Source of the DNA: Betaproteobacteria bacterium | GTDB taxonomy: Bacteria; Pseudomonadota; Gammaproteobacteria; Burkholderiales; Usitatibacteraceae | Length of the DNA stretch: 6,475 nucleotides | NCBI GenBank assembly: GCA_025362705.1 | Contig: JANYFH010000204.1 | Coordinates: 1-6,475 of the forward strand | Reading direction: 5' to 3' | Shown: positions 5,864-6,475 of the stretch, one piece after another | How positions within the stretch are numbered: the first letter of the stretch is position 1 | Layout of the letters: each line of letters starts with the position of its first letter | The notes under the pieces: generated by a model | Databases searched by the model: none | What the model was told of the DNA's origin: nothing | What the model saw: only the letters and a program-made list of their open reading frames with translations | Program-made: the position numbers and the translations under genes

Positions 5864-6004
5864 ATGCCGCCTTTGCAGTCTGTACGCATTCTGGATCAGT
5901 TGCACGAGCGAATTCGGTATTTATATTACAGTCTAAGGACGGAGGAGGCGTATGTCTACTGGGAGCCTTTGCGGCACAGTGACGAATTGCCACCACGCCA
6001 TTAG
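5864..6004 (+). pseudogene. intI: Integron integrase (IntI) N-terminal remnant
   Basis: IntI is the tyrosine recombinase that inserts and excises gene cassettes at attI and attC. Only its start is left. The frame opens MPPLQSVRILDQLHERIRYL and goes on YYSLRTEEAYVYW to codon 33 (ends 5962). This matches the known IntI N-terminus (PPL-SV--LDQL-ERIRYL-YSLRTE-AYV-W, as in class 1 IntI) at most positions. This is the DNA-binding N-terminal domain start; the catalytic Arg, His and Tyr residues, and the rest of the ~320-residue protein, are absent. After W33 the frame reads EPLRHSDELPPRH and stops at 6004. The LRH there recalls the LRHP further along in intact IntI, so a small internal deletion is possible, but this is weak. 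The product cannot be active. No strong ribosome binding site precedes the ATG. Confidence 0.88.
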
Positions 6005-6055
6005 CGCTGCGCACAGTGCGGCGTTGCCCCCACCGACGACAAGTACGTCAATCAT
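5996..6055 (-). pseudogene. N-terminal fragment of TcuA-like FAD-dependent dehydrogenase
   Basis: From the ATG at 6055 the minus strand reads MIDVLVVGGGNAALCAALMA, a dinucleotide-binding GxGxxA-type FAD motif closely resembling the start of FAD-dependent tricarballylate dehydrogenase (TcuA) and related succinate/fumarate-type flavoproteins. After about 20 residues the frame becomes WWQFVTVPQRLP and soon stops (5933-5935), with no further resemblance. The intact family has well over 400 residues, so this is a truncated remnant. It starts 26 bp after the solute-binding protein gene on the same strand, which suggests a former uptake-and-catabolism operon. The exact member (TcuA or another flavoprotein) is inferred from few residues. 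Confidence 0.65.
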
Positions 6056-6081
6056 GCATTATTCGCCCGGTTCCTGAAAGC

Positions 6082-6475
6082 TCAGCGTGTAGACGGCGCC
6101 ACCACCGCACCCTCGATACCGTGGCGCTTCAGGGCATCGGTGACAAAGCCTGCAGACTTCATTTCCTCGACGAACGCGGCTACATACGCAGTACCCGCAG
6201 GACGACCCTTAGGGACCGCCATCGCCTGATTGATGACCATGAATCTGCCATCGAGCAGGCGCACACCAGGCACACGTTTTGCGTCAGCTTGCAGCTGCTG
6301 TTTCACACCTGCAGCTACCTCGATTTTTTCCGCCACCATCATGTCCGTGACGGCAGGTGAAGATGGCGCGCGTACCAGCGCCGCTTTTTTCAATTCGCGG
6401 GTGAGATACAGGTCATATGCGCTACCGCGGCCAACCACCACTCGCACGCCGTCACGGTCGACGTCATCCAGACGT
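6082..6475 (-). CDS. Periplasmic solute-binding protein, C-terminal part (partial)
   Basis: The gene runs in from beyond the right edge; 130 codons and the TGA stop (6082-6084) are seen. The text, with VRVVVGRGSAYDLYLTREL, then VTDMMVAEKIEVAAGVKQQL and MAVPKGRPAGTAYVAAFVEE further on, and a final helix AGFVTDALKRHGI, fits the C-terminal lobe of family 3 extracellular solute-binding proteins of ABC importers: a hinge strand, a vulnerable-to-ligand lobe, and closing helices. Such proteins bind amino acids or organic acids in the periplasm; the ligand cannot be told here. A GTG at 6447 is in frame but is internal, as the frame stays open with family-like sequence up to 6475. It precedes the flavoprotein fragment on the same strand. 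Confidence 0.8.
   Translation of the reverse strand, partial: RLDDVDRDGVRVVVGRGSAYDLYLTRELKKAALVRAPSSPAVTDMMVAEKIEVAAGVKQQLQADAKRVPGVRLLDGRFMVINQAMAVPKGRPAGTAYVAAFVEEMKSAGFVTDALKRHGIEGAVVAPSTR

Larger units (their letters stand above)
4641..5962 (-). mobile_element. Degraded chromosomal integron (attC, one cassette, attI-like site, intI remnant)
   Basis: The unit reads, along the minus strand, as the integrase promoter and attI-like region, the two cassette genes, then attC. The integrase fragment lies on the opposite strand, as in known integrons. Four independent signs agree: the integrase N-terminus, a LexA box in its promoter, a GTTRRRY core site, and an attC with correctly placed extrahelical bases. 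It is called degraded because only 33 integrase codons remain and only one attC is seen. The left edge lies about 60 bp from the rpmB -35 box. The assignment is inferred from sequence pattern; the integrase similarity is the strongest single part. Confidence 0.8.

Noticed and set aside
6016..6360. Plus-strand 114-codon frame at the right end
   Set aside because: It is the shadow of the solute-binding protein on the minus strand, whose sequence is clearly family-like.
1..6475. CRISPR array, tRNA, rRNA or insertion sequence
   Set aside because: No spaced direct repeats, no tRNA-like cloverleaf or rRNA text, and no transposase or IS ends were seen.

Overview
The window looks like chromosomal DNA of a betaproteobacterium. 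The best clues are a 51-residue L33 that starts directly at MREKIKL with no cysteine pairs, a typical 78-residue L28, a ~400-residue acyl desaturase with a long C-terminal extension, and a single-domain RsmB/NOP methyltransferase. No species can be named from the sequence alone.

Left part (1-4583), ordinary core genome. An RsmB/NOP-type RNA cytosine-5 methyltransferase is followed on the same strand by an MscS-family mechanosensitive channel, 34 bp apart, and then by a membrane fatty-acid desaturase with its own promoter and a TTG start. The desaturase converges on the ribosomal protein operon rpmB-rpmG (minus strand). A perfect 20-bp hairpin (3974-4017) sits between the two and can end transcription from both sides. 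rpmBG has a clear promoter with a perfect extended -10 (4555-4583).

Middle part (about 4640-5962), the notable region: it reads as a small degraded chromosomal integron. From right to left it holds (i) the first 33 codons of an integron integrase (intI, plus strand); (ii) a promoter with a perfect TTGACA -35 and a near-consensus LexA box over its -10; (iii) an attI-like core site matching GTTRRRY on the minus strand; (iv) a cassette of about 1.1 kb with two minus-strand genes, a 97-residue unknown protein and a Ser/Thr-rich lipoprotein, each with a good ribosome binding site; and (v) a ~57-bp attC site whose folded form has the expected core boxes, unpaired spacers, and extrahelical T and G on one side of the stem. 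Integrase, attI, cassette genes and attC all have the mutual orientation expected of an integron.

Right part (about 5963-6475), a rearrangement scar. The integrase stops being recognisable after codon 33. Some 35 bp further on, the opposite strand shows the first 20 codons of a TcuA-like FAD-dependent dehydrogenase, also cut off. Upstream of that fragment on the minus strand lies the C-terminal part of a periplasmic solute-binding protein that runs off the window. The integrase and the flavoprotein were therefore probably both truncated in one deletion or recombination. The cassette is left without a local integrase, and transcription from it would run towards rpmBG.
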